From: an uncultured Myxococcales bacterium
Lineage (GTDB): Bacteria; Myxococcota_A; UBA9042; CAIXZC01
DNA length: 64,000 nucleotides
Direction: 5' to 3'
Assembly: GCA_903895725.1 (NCBI GenBank)
Contig: CAITUV010000031.1
Location: 1 to 64,000 of the forward strand
In this document: positions 18,201 to 25,515 of the stretch, in pieces
Layout: every line of letters starts with the position of its first letter
Position numbering within the stretch: position 1 is the first letter of the stretch
The notes under the pieces: model-generated
What the model was told of the DNA's origin: nothing
Seen by the model: the letters and a program-made list of their open reading frames with translations, nothing else
Databases searched by the model: none
Translations under genes and position numbers: made by a program

Positions 18201-18880
18201 TCTCCTGCCCGGCCGACGACGTCCTCTTCCTGGATCAGTTCTGCCTGGCATCGGGGACCTACACTGCGACGGCGACGGACAACTGCTCCGGCGCGCTGGC
18301 CGAGAGCTTCACCTTCCCGTTCCACGCTCCGGGAGCAACCGGACACGAGTACGTCCTCGCGGATGAATTCGGAAACGCGGTGAGCTGCTACCAGACCGTG
18401 CAGGCACTCGATGCCATTGCGCCGGCAGCGTTCTGCAACAACCCGGCCACGATGCTCCCGAGGGATGCGCCGGCCACCTTCACCGCCACCGGAACCGACA
18501 ACTGCGGAGCCGTCACGGTCCAGATCAATTCCTACAACTGCACCGCGGTCAACGGTGCGGGCAAGGTGATCAGCAAACTCGGCTCGTGCGTCGTGACGAT
18601 CAACGGGTCCAGCCTCACGGTGGTGGATTCCGGGGGCGTGGGCGACCACATCACCTGGACCGGCACGGTCATCGATGGCAGCGGCAACGTGACTCCGTTC
18701 TCGTGCGTGATCGACGTGGTCAACCCGGGCAACGGCGGGCAGGGCTGCAACCAGGGTGTCGGCAACGGTGCGGAAGGGTGTGACCCGGGCAACTCCAACC
18801 AGGGCAACCCCGCCAACTCGAACGACGAGAAGGGCGGCGTCCCGGGCAACCCCGGCAAGTCCAACAGCAAGAAGAAGTAG
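15272..18880 (+). CDS. Secreted beta-propeller / HYR-repeat surface protein
   Basis: 1202 residues. GAGGAGGAAGAACG precedes the ATG. Signal peptide with cleavage near ALA-Q (residue 23). Residues about 45-400 are a beta-propeller of the streptogramin-lyase/virginiamycin-B-lyase type (PFIYIANHRYGTVSKIDTNT, then DADGNVWVSYWSANRLAKF). A PKD/Ig-like part begins near residue 545. Four tandem 78-residue HYR-like repeats follow, each with SCPADD, DACTG or DNCSG and LADGSGN motifs and paired Cys. The tail is Asn/Gly/Lys-rich and ends in SNSKKK. Such proteins are surface or extracellular; the ligand is unknown. A strong hairpin ends the unit. Confidence 0.85.
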   Translation: MRRLCWLGVFSAICLLVAGGALAQSRTFTTDDDFDEGTLSSVHHDVADQLQLSEFSETKPFIYIANHRYGTVSKIDTNTGKEVARYPVCLNNVGNTNLCAPTDYYMKPHAYCDWASRGHCPSRTAVDLNGDVWVANRAFGQWASVTKIAGEVGHCVDRNGNGLIETSTDFSNNGKIDVTENETMAPNSEWRGQGDECVLFTVKLGTQKNELARALTIDANNNAWVGMFNTMKAYKVSNDGTVLGSYYIGANMYGLATDGLGYIYNSDLNYGIIKQINAATGAVVKSIDTPYQTYGIAAESDTQVVWLARWGGNGASLIKVDFKPATPTYTAYTPSFWSSGGQTRGVAIDADGNVWVSYWSANRLAKFNPTTGAWSGNYTVASGPIGVGIDSNNRIWTANYNAYNATRLDPVTGTTMNSVTIGVEPYSYSDMTGFQLTQGVVTQGTWTVTHDGGTPGIEWGTFTWNEFDGDCPTAGCIPPGTEIKVEVRASDTYPVSTTWTLVENGTAYTGIYGQYLEARITLRIIGAGGVSPVLKDFTVKPANQPPVCNAGSQVNVACNGGTSTVSLSGAASYDPEGQPLTFTWTAGTCAALIPEFGTANAAGTSATVTTAGYCSFGCQFQLAVSDGNSTTTCGQQLQMSDAAPVLSGVQGALVECNNGQGGVAATDPQLAAFFADPSAYDACTDSNPAVTNDAPAVFPYVGGAGFGITVAGTNVTFSATDNCEHTVSQIATVTVQDTAGPVAGTCPTDDTLVLDELSCQATATYAASATDACTGEATDSHTYSFAGPGSSSYTYSFADGNGNSSSCAVQTVTAVDEAAPAALSCPAGAELILDASCQASATYTASATDACTGFLSESYTFSFSAPGTGTYTYVLADGSGNEVTCIQTVSAVDKLAPAGLSCPADDLLYLDGACFATASYAATATDNCSGLLTDENSFSFNWPGTQSQDYLLADGSGNAVGCSQTVQAVDAMAPAGLSCPADDVLFLDQFCLASGTYTATATDNCSGALAESFTFPFHAPGATGHEYVLADEFGNAVSCYQTVQALDAIAPAAFCNNPATMLPRDAPATFTATGTDNCGAVTVQINSYNCTAVNGAGKVISKLGSCVVTINGSSLTVVDSGGVGDHITWTGTVIDGSGNVTPFSCVIDVVNPGNGGQGCNQGVGNGAEGCDPGNSNQGNPANSNDEKGGVPGNPGKSNSKKK

Positions 18881-18896
18881 ACGACAGTGCCCACCT

Positions 18897-18943
18897 GTGA
18901 GCGCAGGCCAGGAATTGACATCGATTCCTGGCCTGCGTCTCAC
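18897..18943 (+). terminator. 19-bp hairpin, transcription terminator
   Basis: GTGAG plus CGCAGGCCAGGAAT pairs with ATTCCTGGCCTGCG plus CTCAC, with one bulged T (18938) and an 8-base loop. It starts 17 bases after the stop codon at 18880. There is only a weak pyrimidine run after it, but the stem is very stable and its position is typical. Confidence 0.75.
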
Positions 18944-19039
18944 TCTCTGGCTTGCCATGCTCAGCAGAACCGGTATCGTTGATACATCGGACACCTGGCC
19001 TGTGTTCGGCCGAGCCACTTCGTGTCGGAGGTGCCATCC

Positions 19040-20308
19040 ATGAAAAAGCTTCTGTTTCTGCTATTGTCCCTGGCGTGGATCGGCAGCGCCGGATGCCGCC
19101 AGGAGGAGAAACCTGCCGACGGGCACGACGGTGCCACGGCGACGGCCGGAGGGAAAGAGGCCGCCCCCCCCGCTGCCGACGGGAAGAAGGGAGCCGGGGA
19201 CAAGTCTCAGGAGACGGTCGAGGGCACTGTCCCCGCGACCGGAGGCAAGCCCGGGGCAGCGGCCCCACCCGTTGCCCCAGGCGTCGGCGCAGTCTCTCCT
19301 TCCGGAGAGGGGGTCGCGGCGGCACCAGCGGGGGGCAACGCTCCTCCCCACGCACCGGACGCTGCTCCTCCCCCAAAGGTAATTCCCGACGAGGAGGGCT
19401 GGCCGGGCGTTGCCACCGATCTGGCCGGAAAGGCACCGCTGTACCTGGCGCGAGTCACGAGGACGGGACTCGGGGTCTGGCGGAAGCCGAAGGCCGATTC
19501 GGGGTCCTTCTGGACCCTGTCGCCAGGCCACATTGTAGAAGTCCTGGCCGAGGAGGCTCCGGCCATCGAGCTCGACGGAATCCAGCATCCGGCGGCTCCG
19601 ATCCGCTTTGGCGGCTTCCACGGTTGGACCCTTCTGGACGGCTTGGAGAGGCTCGAAGCGGCTCCGGCAGATGGTGCCGTTCTCTGGGGGCTCCTCAGGG
19701 AATCCCTGGCGTCGGAGGCCCCGGACATGCCGGCGGATTGCCCGGCAGCTCTCCTCTTGGCCGATCTGATTCCGGGGGGCCCGCCTGAGCTTCTCGTACA
19801 CGCTCCCGGCAGAATGGAATGCCGCAGCTATCTGGCCGTGTTCGACCTGGCAGCGGGAAAGCCGGTGCTTCTCGATGCAGAGATCGTCGGAGATACCGGC
19901 GAGCTGACCCTCCGCCCCTGGGGCAACGGAGATCCCCTGTTCGTAGAGGTCTTGACGTACTTCATGGTGAATCCGAGCCTGACCGGCAACCACCGCAAGC
20001 TCCTGAGACTGGTGGATGGCAAGCTTCGGACGGTCCGGCAGGTGGAGAACGACCAGATCGACTCCAGGGGGGACCCCGTCCAGTATCTGATCCGGCGCTT
20101 TGCCTACCCGGAACCGGAAGGACAGGGGCGCTGGATGATTCAGCAGAAGACAACGCTCCGTTCGATCTCAGCCGGAAAGGAGAGCGACGAGGTTCGGGAG
20201 GAGTTCTTCCGCTACGATGGAGAGAGCTTCGTGCCCACCCCCCGTCCCGCCGGGATTCCGGAGCTACCCGCCGAGCCGCCCAGCATCGAATCCGGGCCTG
20301 CCCAATAA
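19040..20308 (+). CDS. Lipoprotein of unknown function
   Basis: 422 residues. GGAGGTG seven bases before the ATG; signal peptide with lipobox GSAGC. Residues 20-130 are an Ala/Gly/Pro-rich linker. A globular part follows, starting with LYLARVTRTGLGVWRKP and GGFHGWTLLDGLERLE, which could be an SH3-like beta domain, then a second beta-rich part (ADLIPGGPPELLVHAPG; VQYLIRRFAYPEPEG). I do not recognise the family. A GTATC-GTT-GATAC dyad lies at 18973-18985, 55 bases upstream, as a possible operator. Confidence 0.75.
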   Translation: MKKLLFLLLSLAWIGSAGCRQEEKPADGHDGATATAGGKEAAPPAADGKKGAGDKSQETVEGTVPATGGKPGAAAPPVAPGVGAVSPSGEGVAAAPAGGNAPPHAPDAAPPPKVIPDEEGWPGVATDLAGKAPLYLARVTRTGLGVWRKPKADSGSFWTLSPGHIVEVLAEEAPAIELDGIQHPAAPIRFGGFHGWTLLDGLERLEAAPADGAVLWGLLRESLASEAPDMPADCPAALLLADLIPGGPPELLVHAPGRMECRSYLAVFDLAAGKPVLLDAEIVGDTGELTLRPWGNGDPLFVEVLTYFMVNPSLTGNHRKLLRLVDGKLRTVRQVENDQIDSRGDPVQYLIRRFAYPEPEGQGRWMIQQKTTLRSISAGKESDEVREEFFRYDGESFVPTPRPAGIPELPAEPPSIESGPAQ

Positions 20309-20340
20309 ACTCACATTCTTCACTGTTCGCATTTCTTCCC

Positions 20341-20369
20341 TTGACTTACCGCGTCAAAATAGCCATGAT
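20341..20369 (+). promoter_or_regulatory. Promoter with overlapping TTGAC/GTCAA dyad
   Basis: TTGACT (20341-20346), 17-base spacer, CATGAT (20364-20369), giving a short leader before the ATG at 20397. The -35 box is also the left arm of an inverted repeat TTGAC-N7-GTCAA (20341-20357), a layout that would allow a repressor to cover the promoter. Confidence 0.5.
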
Positions 20370-20396
20370 GTGGCCCGGTCAAGAACGGAGGACACC

Positions 20397-22997
20397 ATGA
20401 ATCGGTTCGTGCGTGCGGCAATGGTCGGCGGCTCGATGATGGCACTGGCGCTCGGCGTGGCTGTGTTTGCCGGTTGTCAGGACGAGATGGCGCCGACCAT
20501 GGAGTTGGCGGGGGTCGAGGCGGTTGCGCAGACCGGCGACGAGCTTCCGGTCGACGAGGCGTCGGACGTGGGCCTCGAGAAGATGGATAGCCTGCTCCGC
20601 CTCATGCTGCACCGGGATATCACCCCGGACAACGTCAAGCGGGCGGTTCCCGGCAAGCTGACCCGGGCCCGGCTCGACGCACGCCAGGGTCGCCAGGTCG
20701 TGACCGTGGATGTGTTCATTAGGGCCGACCGCTCTGCGATTCCGGCTCTCGAGGCCCAGGGTGCAGTCATCCGGACCGTGACGGACACCGGGATCATGAC
20801 CGCGTCGGTGCCCCTGGACAAGCTGCGGGGCATTGCGTCCCGGAGCGACGTGTACCGGATCGAGGCGGGGCGGAGCGTGCACCTGAGCAACGATCTCTCG
20901 AACGCTCTGACCGTGACCCAGTCGGGTACCTATGCGGGCATGAACAACCTGCGCTCGACGACTGGAAACGGCGTCATCGTGGGTGTCATCGATACTGGGA
21001 TCGACTGGACGCACGGGGATTTCATCCTGAACTCCACCGAGTGCCCCGGCTGCCAGAAGCAGTCCCGGGTGCTCTACCTGTGGGACCAGACCGATGCGTC
21101 GGATGACCTGCCTCCGACCTCGGTGGGCTTCACGTATGGCCATGAATACACCAATGCGAACTTCAACGCGGCCCTGAACGATTTTGCCGGAGCGGACAAC
21201 GATCCGACTTCTCCGACCTGGGTTGCGGCAACCGACCCGACCTACCCGATCAAGGCAACGGCCGGCGACTGGGACGGCCACGGAACGCACGTGGCGGGCT
21301 CGGCAGCCGGGGATGGCAGCGCCACCGGGCTGGTGGGGGCGGCTCCGGACGCAGAGATCATCTTCGTCAAGTTCGACTTCGACGACGCGGCGGGACGCAA
21401 CACCGACACCAACATCATCGACGGCATCAACTACATCTTCAAGCGGGCGGCAGTGCTCGGGCGTCCGGCCGTGATCAACATGAGCCTCGGGTCGGATTTC
21501 GGTCCCCACGACGGCACGTCGCTGGAAGAGCGCTCGCTGGACGACCTGGCCGGCCCGGGCAAGATCGTGGTGGTGGCCGCCGGCAACCCGGGAGCCAACA
21601 ACTGGTCGCAGCAGCTCCGCTGGGGCTATGCCATGCACGGCACCGGGGCTCTGAATACCGAGACCTTCACCCTGCGCTTCCCGACCTACACCCCCAGTGC
21701 CACCGACAACTACGCATTCTTCGATCTGTGGTACAAGACGGGCAACAAGTGCCGGGTCAAGGTGACCACGCCGTCGGGCAAGACCTATCCCCCGTCGACG
21801 CTGCAGTACAAGAATACCTGGGTGACCGGGAGCAGCTACACCGGCTTCAACACCACCGAGGGCGCAATCCTGGTGGGCAACGGCGGGGACCAGCTCGGCT
21901 GGAATACCACGACGCCCGACCACGAAGTGTACATCGAGATCTCGGACTACTATGGAACCGTTCCGGCGGCGGGAGAGTGGACGTTCTCCCTGGTCAAGGT
22001 GGATACCAAGAGCGTCTGCTCGGGTACGTTCCACGCCTGGTACGGGGTCAGCGACAACATCGTGAAGGGGTGGCGCGACGAGAAGGCAGCCAACCCGAAC
22101 GTGCTTTCCACCCCCCGATTCGGTGGCCGGCCTTCGGACAATGCGGTCACCATCGGAACGCCGGCTTCTGCCAACGAGGCCATCGCCGTGGCCGCGTACA
22201 TGACCCGGGATGCCTGGGACTATGCCTACGGCGTGCAGCCCGAAGGGGCCTGCGTCGAGGATCCTGGCCTCCAGCAGACGTACGATGCGCTCCCCATCGG
22301 ATACTACGACAACTTCGCAGTGGGCGAGCTGGCCTACTTCTCGGGCCGCGGCCCCCGGCGTGACAACGTGCTCAAGCCGGAGATTGCGACCCCCGGAGTC
22401 GGGATTGCTTCCTCCATGTCCCATTTCGTCCTCCACGAAGAATGGGCCAACCGGTGCGTATCGTACTGGAACGGAGGGCCGTACCACTTCGGCACGAACC
22501 GGGTCTTCCCCGGTCTCCAGGCAACCGTGATCCAGGGGACGAGCATGGCATGCCCCAACGCCACCGGTGCCATCGCCACGCTGCTCGAGAAGAAGGGCGA
22601 CTTGAACGACAAGTGCCTGCGCCAGATCTTCCAGGCCGCGGCCCGGCATGACAGCGCAACGGACCAGGTCCAGTTTGCTGCCAATTCCGCGTTCACGGAT
22701 ACCGACGGCACCGTGGGCAGCACCAAGCCGATCAACAACGACTGGGGCTATGGCAAGATGGACATCGCCGCGGCATTGGCGTACATGGATGCCCACTTCT
22801 ACACCAGCTGTGCGGGCAGCTGCGTGATCGATGCCGACTGCGGCACCGGTTACAAGTGCACGGCCACGGCCGATCCCTGCGCCTGCAACACCTGTGTGGC
22901 CGTTCCGGCCTGCTACGCGGCGGGGACCGTCTGCACGCTCAACTCCCAGTGCTGCTCCAACCTCTGCTCCGGCAAGAAGGTCAAAACCTGCAAGTAG
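20397..22997 (+). CDS. Subtilisin-like (S8) serine protease lipoprotein
   Basis: 866 residues. GGAGG lies close before the ATG at 20397; signal peptide with lipobox VFAGC. An inhibitor-like propeptide (residues about 30-165) precedes the S8 domain. The catalytic triad is visible: Asp199 (GVIDTGID), His295 (DGHGTHVAG) and Ser716 (GTSMACP). About 200 residues are inserted between the oxyanion region (VVVAAGNPGA) and the Ser motif and look like a P/jelly-roll domain. The last 60 residues are Cys-rich (12 Cys). The stop TAG is itself the first TAG of a TATAGGACG repeat array. Role: probably an exported protease for predation, scavenging or processing of surface proteins. Confidence 0.92.
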   Translation: MNRFVRAAMVGGSMMALALGVAVFAGCQDEMAPTMELAGVEAVAQTGDELPVDEASDVGLEKMDSLLRLMLHRDITPDNVKRAVPGKLTRARLDARQGRQVVTVDVFIRADRSAIPALEAQGAVIRTVTDTGIMTASVPLDKLRGIASRSDVYRIEAGRSVHLSNDLSNALTVTQSGTYAGMNNLRSTTGNGVIVGVIDTGIDWTHGDFILNSTECPGCQKQSRVLYLWDQTDASDDLPPTSVGFTYGHEYTNANFNAALNDFAGADNDPTSPTWVAATDPTYPIKATAGDWDGHGTHVAGSAAGDGSATGLVGAAPDAEIIFVKFDFDDAAGRNTDTNIIDGINYIFKRAAVLGRPAVINMSLGSDFGPHDGTSLEERSLDDLAGPGKIVVVAAGNPGANNWSQQLRWGYAMHGTGALNTETFTLRFPTYTPSATDNYAFFDLWYKTGNKCRVKVTTPSGKTYPPSTLQYKNTWVTGSSYTGFNTTEGAILVGNGGDQLGWNTTTPDHEVYIEISDYYGTVPAAGEWTFSLVKVDTKSVCSGTFHAWYGVSDNIVKGWRDEKAANPNVLSTPRFGGRPSDNAVTIGTPASANEAIAVAAYMTRDAWDYAYGVQPEGACVEDPGLQQTYDALPIGYYDNFAVGELAYFSGRGPRRDNVLKPEIATPGVGIASSMSHFVLHEEWANRCVSYWNGGPYHFGTNRVFPGLQATVIQGTSMACPNATGAIATLLEKKGDLNDKCLRQIFQAAARHDSATDQVQFAANSAFTDTDGTVGSTKPINNDWGYGKMDIAAALAYMDAHFYTSCAGSCVIDADCGTGYKCTATADPCACNTCVAVPACYAAGTVCTLNSQCCSNLCSGKKVKTCK

Positions 22998-23122
22998 GAC
23001 GTATAGGACGTATAGGACGTATAGGACGAATGGGAGGCATAGGGGGCGGCGCGGATCTAGAGGGTGGGTTTGACTAGCGGCCGATGGAACTAGTCGGCCC
23101 CTCATGCCAGGCAGCCAATCCA
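22995..23122 (+). repeat. TATAGGACG repeat element, copy B
   Basis: TAGGACGTA is repeated with a 9-bp period from 22995, starting at the protease stop codon, about five times. Then come GGGTGGGTTTGACTAGCGG, inverted repeats GACTAG/CTAGTC and GGCCGA/TCGGCC (about 23071-23098), and TGCCAGGCAGCCAATCC. The order and sequence match copy A. Confidence 0.75.
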
Positions 23123-23159
23123 GCGATAGAGGCCTTTCGTCCTAGAGGGGGGGGGCCGC

Positions 23160-24392
23160 CTACTCCACTCCCCACAGGTACTTCAGGGCATACAGGGCCT
23201 GGAAGTTGCAGCCGGTGCAGTAGTACTCGAGGTGCTCCGGCTTTGCGATCTCGCCATCCATCCAGTGGTGCAGGATCTTCCCGTCCTCCCGCAGGTGCGA
23301 GTCGATGAACGAAAAGAGCCCGTTCGCCTCGTCGAGGTAGAGGGCCTCGCCGGTCTGTTCGTAGAGGGTCATGAACGCCAGGGACGTGTAGAGCTGGCTC
23401 GAAAGAGTCTTGTAGTCGTCCGTCTTGGCTCCCATGGTCTTGGCGCTGTAGGGGGACTTGTAGCTCCCCTGGGCCGCGTCCTTGAGAGGCTGGATCGCCT
23501 GGAACAACGCCTGTGCGCGCTCCAGATGGAGGGGGTTTCCGGACAGTGAGTACATCCGTCCGTACAGCAGCATCATGATGATGTTGGGGTAGAGGTAGAG
23601 CTTCTCGTCGTCCGGGCGGATCCTGTACCCGCCAAGGAGGTCGTTCCAGGCCTTCTCATGGATCGTCTCCGTGATGGCCTCGGCCCGGTCCAGCCAGGTG
23701 TCGGCCAGGCTTGGGAATCGTCGGGCCAATTCCACGTCCAGCAGGGCGAAGAGTGCCGTGACGACCGTGTTTCCGTAGGTGTAGACTGAGTAGGTATCCG
23801 CATCCGGCACATAGTCTCCCATGACCTGGAGCAACACATCCATGGCCTCGACCGAATCGCGGAGGACGTCGGCGATGTGCTTGCGCTGAGCGGGCAGGGC
23901 CTCCAGGAACGCCTCCTCCCCAAGGAGAGCGACCGCCTGGTCGTAGCGTTGCCAGGTTTCGAGCAACCCCAGCAGTCCCATGACGAGATCGTCTCCGGCC
24001 TCCATGAAGCCGGCAGGGTTGTCCAGGAATTCCTCGGCCTCGCCCAGGGCGAAGGCCGCAGCGTGGAGGCCCAGAGTCGTCACCTGCGCGTCCTGGATCT
24101 CTACGCCGTGCCAGACCAGGAACGCCTGACCGTAGAAGCAGGCATCGCCGAAGTCCTGCTCGAAATTGCCGTGCTCGCACTTCACGTTCGCCAGCAGGTA
24201 GGCCAGAACTTCGTCGAACATCTCGGAAAACGGAAGTGCGGGAGCGGCGGTTTCGGGTGCTGCAGCATCGGCAATCGCATCGGCTGCCCGACGGGTGTCG
24301 GACGCAAGATCGGACGCAGCGGATCCGTCGGACGACCCCGAACAACCTGCAAGCGCAGCGAACAGCACCAGCAAGGAGAGTGCTGTTCTCAT
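23160..24392 (-). CDS. Lipoprotein with alpha/alpha-barrel-like domain
   Basis: 410 residues. The start at 24392 gives a signal peptide with lipobox ALAGC; the frame is open upstream but only through repeat DNA. The rest is almost all helical, with repeated motifs of two-helix hairpins (FGDACFYGQAFLVWHG; YTYGNTVVTALFALLD; YLYPNIIMMLLYGRMY; EYYCTGCNFQALYALKYLW). This is the pattern of six-hairpin (alpha/alpha)6 proteins such as glycoside hydrolases, GlcNAc 2-epimerases and lyases. I cannot name the family or active site. The ribosome site is weak. Confidence 0.75.
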   Translation of the reverse strand: MRTALSLLVLFAALAGCSGSSDGSAASDLASDTRRAADAIADAAAPETAAPALPFSEMFDEVLAYLLANVKCEHGNFEQDFGDACFYGQAFLVWHGVEIQDAQVTTLGLHAAAFALGEAEEFLDNPAGFMEAGDDLVMGLLGLLETWQRYDQAVALLGEEAFLEALPAQRKHIADVLRDSVEAMDVLLQVMGDYVPDADTYSVYTYGNTVVTALFALLDVELARRFPSLADTWLDRAEAITETIHEKAWNDLLGGYRIRPDDEKLYLYPNIIMMLLYGRMYSLSGNPLHLERAQALFQAIQPLKDAAQGSYKSPYSAKTMGAKTDDYKTLSSQLYTSLAFMTLYEQTGEALYLDEANGLFSFIDSHLREDGKILHHWMDGEIAKPEHLEYYCTGCNFQALYALKYLWGVE

Positions 24393-24413
24393 GGGCGCCA
24401 ACGGTCGGGGGAA

Positions 24414-24511
24414 TGGGACGATAGGACGGATAGGACATATAGGACGAATGGAAGCCATAGGACGCGGGGAGGAGCCAGGGGTTGGGTTTGGCCGGGGGGC
24501 CGAGGGGGCGA
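24414..24511 (+). repeat. TATAGGACG repeat element, copy C
   Basis: ATAGGACG units at 9- to 10-bp spacing (24414-24463) are followed by GCATAGGACG-like, GCGGGGAGGAGCC and GGTTGGGTTTG segments as in copies A and B; the CTAGTC part is lost. It lies upstream of the lipoprotein gene that starts at 24392 and could contain its promoter. Confidence 0.6.
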
Positions 24512-24525
24512 ATCGGTCGTTCATG

Positions 24526-25413
24526 CTAGGAGCTCCGTCCGGCAAGCGGCCGCATGTCCCCCCGGTTCAGCCCCAGGGCCCTGCGGAAGACGGCATCGAC
24601 AAGGCAGTCGGGAAGCAGGCCCAACAGCCAGAGCACGAGCCGGCCGTGCCAGGGGGAGACGTAGCGTGCGCACGGCCTTCGGGCTGTCAGCACCCGGAGC
24701 ACGGTCCTGGCCACGACCTCAGGCCCCACTGCCTTGGCATACAAGGCGGCCAGCGTCGCTTTCCACTTCGCCATGGGCCGCTCGTACGGAGTCCCTTCCG
24801 CCGGGCAGGCCGAGGCAGAACGTACGGCCGTGTCCTCGAACGACGTGCGGATCGTCCCCGGCTGCACCACCGATACCGATATGCCGAACCCGTGCACTTC
24901 GCGGCGCAGCGCATCGGACAGGGCTTCCACAGCGAACTTCGTGGCGCAGTACACCCCTTGCAGCGGAAGGCTGAAGCGGCCGACCATACTGCTGACATTC
25001 ACGATGCGGCCGACACCGCGCTGCCGCATGTCGGGCAGGAGCGCCCGGGTCACCGCCAGCAGCCCGAACACGTTGGTATCGAACTGCCGTCGGACCTCCT
25101 CGTCGCCGACGAGCTCGAGCGGTCCCGCCTGGCCGTACCCCGCATTGTTCACCAATGCGTAGAGCCCCTCTCCACCGGTGATCCGTCGGACGTCCAGCTT
25201 CATCTGCTGGACCGAGGCCCCCTCGGTGACGTCGAGCGTCAGCGTGGTGAGCTTCAGCCCCGCACATTCCTCGCGCAGTGCTTCGAGCGCGGCCGCATTC
25301 CTGCCCGTGGCAATGACCGAAAACCCCTGTCGAGCCAGCAGCACGGCCGATGCGCGGCCGATTCCCGACGTAGCCCCCGTGATCAGGACGTAACTTCCCG
25401 GTGAGATTCCCAT
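24526..25413 (-). CDS. Short-chain dehydrogenase/reductase
   Basis: 295 residues, classical SDR. TGATSGIG (residues 13-20) binds the cofactor; GRN after beta-2 suggests NADP(H). NNAG, a Ser in NVSSMVG and YCATK form the usual Asn-Ser-Tyr-Lys active site. AGGGAGC precedes the ATG. The C-terminal 50 residues carry a hydrophobic stretch (LVLWLLGLLPDCLVDAVF), as in membrane-associated SDRs that act on lipids. It is the third gene of a minus-strand row with an FAD oxidase and an SCP2-like gene, so a lipid or sterol substrate is plausible but unproven. Confidence 0.88.
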   Translation of the reverse strand: MGISPGSYVLITGATSGIGRASAVLLARQGFSVIATGRNAAALEALREECAGLKLTTLTLDVTEGASVQQMKLDVRRITGGEGLYALVNNAGYGQAGPLELVGDEEVRRQFDTNVFGLLAVTRALLPDMRQRGVGRIVNVSSMVGRFSLPLQGVYCATKFAVEALSDALRREVHGFGISVSVVQPGTIRTSFEDTAVRSASACPAEGTPYERPMAKWKATLAALYAKAVGPEVVARTVLRVLTARRPCARYVSPWHGRLVLWLLGLLPDCLVDAVFRRALGLNRGDMRPLAGRSS

Positions 25414-25449
25414 GCTCCCTTTCCTCCGACGATGCCGCTGCCTTCAGCG

Positions 25450-25491
25450 CCCATCGCCCATCGCCCATCGACCATCGACCATCGCCCAATG
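25450..25491. repeat. Heptamer array (CCCATCG/ACCATCG), six units
   Basis: Six consecutive 7-bp units: three CCCATCG, two ACCATCG and one degenerate. It lies in the gap between the SDR and the FAD oxidase genes. The same heptamer occurs at 52691, 54187, 55302 and 60530. Confidence 0.8.
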
Positions 25492-25515
25492 TCACGGTGC
25501 CCGAATTCAGCCCTC

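Noticed and set aside
22995..24511. Insertion sequence or integron
   Set aside because: No transposase or integrase frame and no clear terminal repeats; only short repeated DNA is seen.
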